A stretch of DNA of 64,000 bases, taken from the NCBI GenBank assembly GCA_017559615.1, contig JAFYRB010000087.1, positions 1-64,000 on the forward strand, read 5' to 3'. Position 1 is the stretch's first letter; each line of letters starts with the position of its first letter. The position numbers and the translations under genes are program-made. Below, piece by piece: positions 60,469-64,000 of this stretch. The notes beneath the pieces were generated by a model that made no database searches, had not been told where the DNA came from, and saw only the letters and a list, made by a program, of their open reading frames with translations. Origin of the DNA: Alistipes sp. (GTDB lineage Bacteria; Bacteroidota; Bacteroidia; Bacteroidales; Rikenellaceae).

Positions 60469-62943
60469 TTAGAATACTGGAGTCTCGCCAGCCTCTACAA
60501 CGCAAACCTTCTTGTTAGCACCATCGATATAGATATCGTATGATGAATTAGGATCTACGTCCATACGGATGTTACCACCACCTGTAGAGATTGCGATAAC
60601 CTCACCTACAGAGTTAATGCCATCTGCAGCGCCATACCAAGTACCGTTCTCAAGTACCTTGAAGTTGTAACCCTCTCCGTATGAGTCCTGGAATGATACG
60701 TTCTTTGCAACGTACAAGTTACCAACAGCCTCGGTTGGAACGTCTGTACCCCACTGTGTACCGTTAACGTCACCCTTGATAGTCCAAACGTCAGATACGC
60801 CTGCTGTTGGATCCTCACCACCTGCTACAACAAGGAACAACTTTGAAGTTGTTGGGTTGAAGTAGAAGTCGTAAGTACCAGCGTCGATCCACATATCAGC
60901 ACCACCGTAAGTCAAAGTATTCTCACCAAGAGAGAGCTTCGAGCCGTCGTTACCGAACTTCTCATCCCAAGCATCATTCAAGCGGATAAGAAGCTTACCC
61001 TCTGCTGCGATCTCAAGAGCCTCGGTTACATACCAACCGTCGCCACGTGCTACGAGGTCAACGTCACTACCCCAACCATTGAATTCACCGATAAGACCAT
61101 ATGTAGTCTCGGCTGGCTTCTCTGGCTCTACTGGTGCCTCACCATTTACGGTAGCAGCCCACTTGCCGTCGCCACCCTTCTCGGTAAGAGTGATAACAAC
61201 ATTGTCGTTCAACTCAACTGCCTTGATATCTACAGTCTGCTCAGAGCCGTTGTTGAAGATAACGTTAACGGTCTTACCCATCATCTCAGTGATGTCGAAT
61301 ACGTAGTACTCCTTGCCATCAACAGTCTCAGTAGCGAGTGCCTGACCAGGCCAATTACCACCAGTGTAGTTAGCACCACCATCATCCCAAATCCAAGCGT
61401 TGCAGTTTGTCCAGCCAGTAGCTGATACATCACCATAGATCTTGTATGACTTAACCTCAACGCCACCAGGAGTCTCGCCCTCTGGCATTACCCACATCTT
61501 GAAGTCAACGATGTTGAAGTAGATGTCGTATGTGCCAGCAGGAGCAGAGAGGTTCTTACCACCTGAAATAAGTGTCATCTCCTCGCCTACGGTAACTGCG
61601 AAAGGCTCAACATCGCCAGCAGCACCATAGTTGATATCCCAGCCATTGTTGAAGCGTACCTTGAACTGATCAGCCTCAGTAACAGTAACACCCTTACGAA
61701 CGTAGAGGTTCTCGCCTACCTCGCTCATATAGAGATCAGGAGTACCACCCCAGCTGTTGATAGTACCTACAACGCCCCAACGGTTCTCCTCAATACCTGG
61801 CTGTGGCTCTGGCTCTGGAGTTGTACCACCACCATTAGCAGCAGTATCCTCAGTTGTGCCGTAGTTCTTTGCGTTGAACTCGATAAGGCCAGTTACAGGG
61901 TTGAAGTATACACGATACTTACCAGCAGCAACAGCGATATTGTCACCACCCTGAGCGCAGTTAGCACCCCAGTTGAGGTCCCAACCAGCATCAGCACGGA
62001 ACTTCATCTCTGTAGCATCAGCAGCCTCGATATCAGCATAGAAGCGAGTCCACTTAGCGTTGTACTCCATAACGATATCAGTATTCCAGTCGCCATTCAA
62101 GCCGATGATACCAATCTGGTCAGCACCCCAAGACTTCTTCAATACCAAAGTGGTCTTGTCGAACTCGAAGCCATAGAAACGCTTAGCGTAACGCTTGATA
62201 TCCTGTGAACCACCGCCATCGATAAGCTGAATAGATGAAGGCTCGTCAGCCTCCTCGGCCTTGGTCTCCTCACCGTAGTTACCATCATCCCAGCCTGCCG
62301 ATGCAGTAAGCTTGAAGCCATCAGCAGCCATAGATACGCCATCAGCATCTGCGAAGTCTACAATACCAGCGTATGTAGTGCCAGATGCAGCGTAGTCGAA
62401 GAGGAACTGTGTCTTGTCGTGTGACCAACCGCAGTAGTTACCGATAACCCAAACCTTATCGAACTTCTCGGTAGGAAGAACGTCAGCTACGTATGACTTG
62501 AAGGTAGCCTTAACGATGTTTGAGTAAGTCTCTGTGCCTGCTACTGTAGCACCCTTATCTGTAATAAGGTTAGCAACAACTGCAAAGTACATATCCAACT
62601 CTGCGCCAGCCTCGGCAAAGTCCAAAGCTACGACGTTAAGGTCGGCCTGTTTAAGAGTGATAGTGTTACCCTCGAACGAAGCCTTTGCCTTCTTCATATC
62701 GGCCATATCCTCCGACTTTGAGATGTAGAGGTTATGAGCCTTTGCGGTAGCAACACCAAAGTCTGCCTCGGTAAACTCAACAACGATGTCGTTGCCGCCC
62801 TCAGAGAGGTCGCAACCCTCGATAGTGCCGAGCGTTGGAGCTACGACATTACCAGGGATATACTGCACCTCAACGTGCTCCTGCGTACACGATGTGGCAA
62901 CCACACCCGCAAGAGCCAAAATGCTATATAATAACTTTTTCAT
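60469..62943 (-). CDS. Very long SusE/SusF-type outer-membrane glycan-binding lipoprotein
   Basis: A protein of 824 residues, against 387 for SusE and 485 for SusF of B. thetaiotaomicron. The lipobox ends at Cys19 (ATSC). A SusE-type N-terminal Ig domain spans 33-150. About six beta-sandwich modules follow at 163-272, 275-362, 389-487, 499-602, 614-707 and 718-817, separated by a TPEPEPQP linker at 375-382. Each starts with an aromatic-rich strand (WVIGNYCGW, GVVGTINSW, GLIGEFNGW, TIKGDV) of the SusE/F starch-binding type. The fourth, with GGNWPGQ, looks like CBM26. It should bind alpha-glucan at the cell surface. Confidence 0.88.
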   Translation of the reverse strand: MKKLLYSILALAGVVATSCTQEHVEVQYIPGNVVAPTLGTIEGCDLSEGGNDIVVEFTEADFGVATAKAHNLYISKSEDMADMKKAKASFEGNTITLKQADLNVVALDFAEAGAELDMYFAVVANLITDKGATVAGTETYSNIVKATFKSYVADVLPTEKFDKVWVIGNYCGWSHDKTQFLFDYAASGTTYAGIVDFADADGVSMAADGFKLTASAGWDDGNYGEETKAEEADEPSSIQLIDGGGSQDIKRYAKRFYGFEFDKTTLVLKKSWGADQIGIIGLNGDWNTDIVMEYNAKWTRFYADIEAADATEMKFRADAGWDLNWGANCAQGGDNIAVAAGKYRVYFNPVTGLIEFNAKNYGTTEDTAANGGGTTPEPEPQPGIEENRWGVVGTINSWGGTPDLYMSEVGENLYVRKGVTVTEADQFKVRFNNGWDINYGAAGDVEPFAVTVGEEMTLISGGKNLSAPAGTYDIYFNIVDFKMWVMPEGETPGGVEVKSYKIYGDVSATGWTNCNAWIWDDGGANYTGGNWPGQALATETVDGKEYYVFDITEMMGKTVNVIFNNGSEQTVDIKAVELNDNVVITLTEKGGDGKWAATVNGEAPVEPEKPAETTYGLIGEFNGWGSDVDLVARGDGWYVTEALEIAAEGKLLIRLNDAWDEKFGNDGSKLSLGENTLTYGGADMWIDAGTYDFYFNPTTSKLFLVVAGGEDPTAGVSDVWTIKGDVNGTQWGTDVPTEAVGNLYVAKNVSFQDSYGEGYNFKVLENGTWYGAADGINSVGEVIAISTGGGNIRMDVDPNSSYDIYIDGANKKVCVVEAGETPVF

Positions 62944-62974
62944 TTCTTGTTAGTTTTATTCGTTAGACGACAAA

Positions 62975-64000
62975 CTATTTTGCAGATGCGTAACCTGGGT
63001 TCTGATCCAACTTGCCATTTGCATTAACATCTGCTGGTGGCAATGGGAAGAGGTTACGATAGTCAGCAACTGCTACACCCTCGTAAACAGCACCCTTGAA
63101 CTCCCAAAGGTAAGCATCGGTAGTAAACTGACCGAAACGGATAAGGTCAGAACGACGGTGGCCCTCCCACAAAAGCTCACGTGAACGCTCGTCGAGAACA
63201 TCCTGAGCAGTGAAAGAAGATACCGCATCCAAACCTGCACGCTCACGAACAGCGTTCAACGATGCAAGGCCCTTTGCGTTGTCAGCCTTACCACGTGCAG
63301 CACACTCGGCAAGCATAAGGTGAGCATCAGCAACACGGAACAATGGGAAGTCTGTATCTACGAAACCTGTGGTCTGAGCAGCTGAACCATCACTATTAAC
63401 GTTACGGAACTTAACAGACTTGTAACCACCTGAAGTAAATACCTCGCGGTCAGCGATTGCAGTACCGTAATCTGTGAAGAACATAGCACGAGCATCACCA
63501 TCGGCGTAGCGCTCTGCAACCTGCTTTGTAACAGACAAACCACCCCAACCAGATGAGATACCTGCGGCAGCTGCGTTCATATCACCACCTGTACCAGCGA
63601 AGATAAGGAAGTTTGTACCACCATAAGATGTTGTGTTGATACCATCGTGAGGAACAGCGAAGATAATCTCCTGTGTACCTACAGCGAAACGGTCGTTATC
63701 AGCAGCGAACAAATCAGCAAAGTTCTCAGCCAAAGTGTACTTACCTACCAAGTCCTCGCAAAGAGCAGCAGCCTCAGCATAGCGATCCTGACCTACGTAA
63801 ACCTCTGCGTTGAGATACAACTTCGCAAGAATCATCTTCACGAAGCCCTTGTCGCAACGGCCATATACGTTTGTACCCTCAGCAGCGAGGTCGTTACCCT
63901 CGATAAGCTCCTTACACTCCTTCTCGATATACTCGAAGAGCTCTGGACGCATAATCTGACGTGGACCTACAGCACCTACAGAGTCGTGCTCAGTAGCGAA
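62975..64000 (-). CDS. SusD/RagB-family glycan-binding lipoprotein, C-terminal part
   Basis: About 341 codons to the right edge; the gene begins outside the window. Blocks typical of the SusD C-terminal region are seen: FPLFRVADAHLMLAECA, LNAVRERAGL, ERSRELLWEGHRRSDLIRF and the end LFPLPPADVNANGKLDQNPGY. SusD proteins cap the SusC pore and bind glycan. The matching susC gene would be upstream on the - strand, beyond position 64000. Confidence 0.94.
   Translation of the reverse strand, partial: FATEHDSVGAVGPRQIMRPELFEYIEKECKELIEGNDLAAEGTNVYGRCDKGFVKMILAKLYLNAEVYVGQDRYAEAAALCEDLVGKYTLAENFADLFAADNDRFAVGTQEIIFAVPHDGINTTSYGGTNFLIFAGTGGDMNAAAAGISSGWGGLSVTKQVAERYADGDARAMFFTDYGTAIADREVFTSGGYKSVKFRNVNSDGSAAQTTGFVDTDFPLFRVADAHLMLAECAARGKADNAKGLASLNAVRERAGLDAVSSFTAQDVLDERSRELLWEGHRRSDLIRFGQFTTDAYLWEFKGAVYEGVAVADYRNLFPLPPADVNANGKLDQNPGYASAK

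Overview
The window is a stretch of chromosome from a gut-type Bacteroidales bacterium, most likely Rikenellaceae/Alistipes-like. That placement is inferred, since no marker gene was compared. The support is: many promoters fit the Bacteroidota pattern TTG-N19/20-TAnnTTTG, there is little Shine-Dalgarno sequence, lipoproteins are numerous, a Sus-type starch locus is present, and the hut, lepB and rel genes have the long or fused forms usual in this phylum. No rRNA, tRNA, insertion sequence, CRISPR array or prophage was seen.

Layout from left to right. 1-8.1 kb (+ strand): the end of a PepD-type dipeptidase gene, a lipid kinase, two lipoproteins, and uvrB. The first lipoprotein has Fn3-like repeats. 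The second carries three Ig-like repeats and an IdeS/Mac-type cysteine protease domain with its catalytic residues. 8.1-9.6 kb: a structured intergenic stretch, a Cro/CI-type regulator, and about 650 bp of AT-rich DNA dense in palindromes. 9.6-21.7 kb (- strand): HIT protein, rel, recA, bcp, a small zinc-ribbon protein, purA, then a PHP-domain membrane protein, a phosphoethanolamine transferase and an NCS2 permease, then an APC transporter. 22-23.4 kb (+): rubrerythrin and a ZIP metal transporter.

23.4-29.9 kb (-): an apparent operon encoding a 5-alpha-reductase family membrane enzyme, an Old Yellow Enzyme family reductase and a short-chain dehydrogenase, followed by a DUF748/AsmA-like protein and an FKBP lipoprotein. 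The first three match the gene set known for steroid or bile-acid A-ring isomerisation (5AR, 5BR, 3-HSDH) in gut Bacteroidales. 30-37.7 kb (-): a complete histidine-to-glutamate operon (Dabb protein, ftcD, hutU, hutH, hutI) ending in a lipoprotein nitroreductase. 37.8-40.1 kb (+): an AT-rich orphan lipoprotein and an NfeD/SPFH pair. 40.1-47.7 kb (-): dapB-lepB-yigZ-uvrA-M16 peptidase-O-methyltransferase, tightly packed. 47.8-51.7 kb (+): an amidase/golvesin-type secreted protein and a BASS-like transporter.

52.3-64 kb (-): a Sus-like polysaccharide utilisation locus, read from the right edge: susD (partial), a very long SusE/F-type binding protein with about six carbohydrate-binding modules, a GH53 lipoprotein, a large GH13 lipoprotein, a tandem pair of GH13 paralogues (one lipoprotein, one cytoplasmic) and a SusA-like GH13. 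The susC gene would lie just beyond the right edge. Proteins at the cell surface would bind and cut alpha-glucan, and the periplasmic and cytoplasmic amylases would finish the oligosaccharides.
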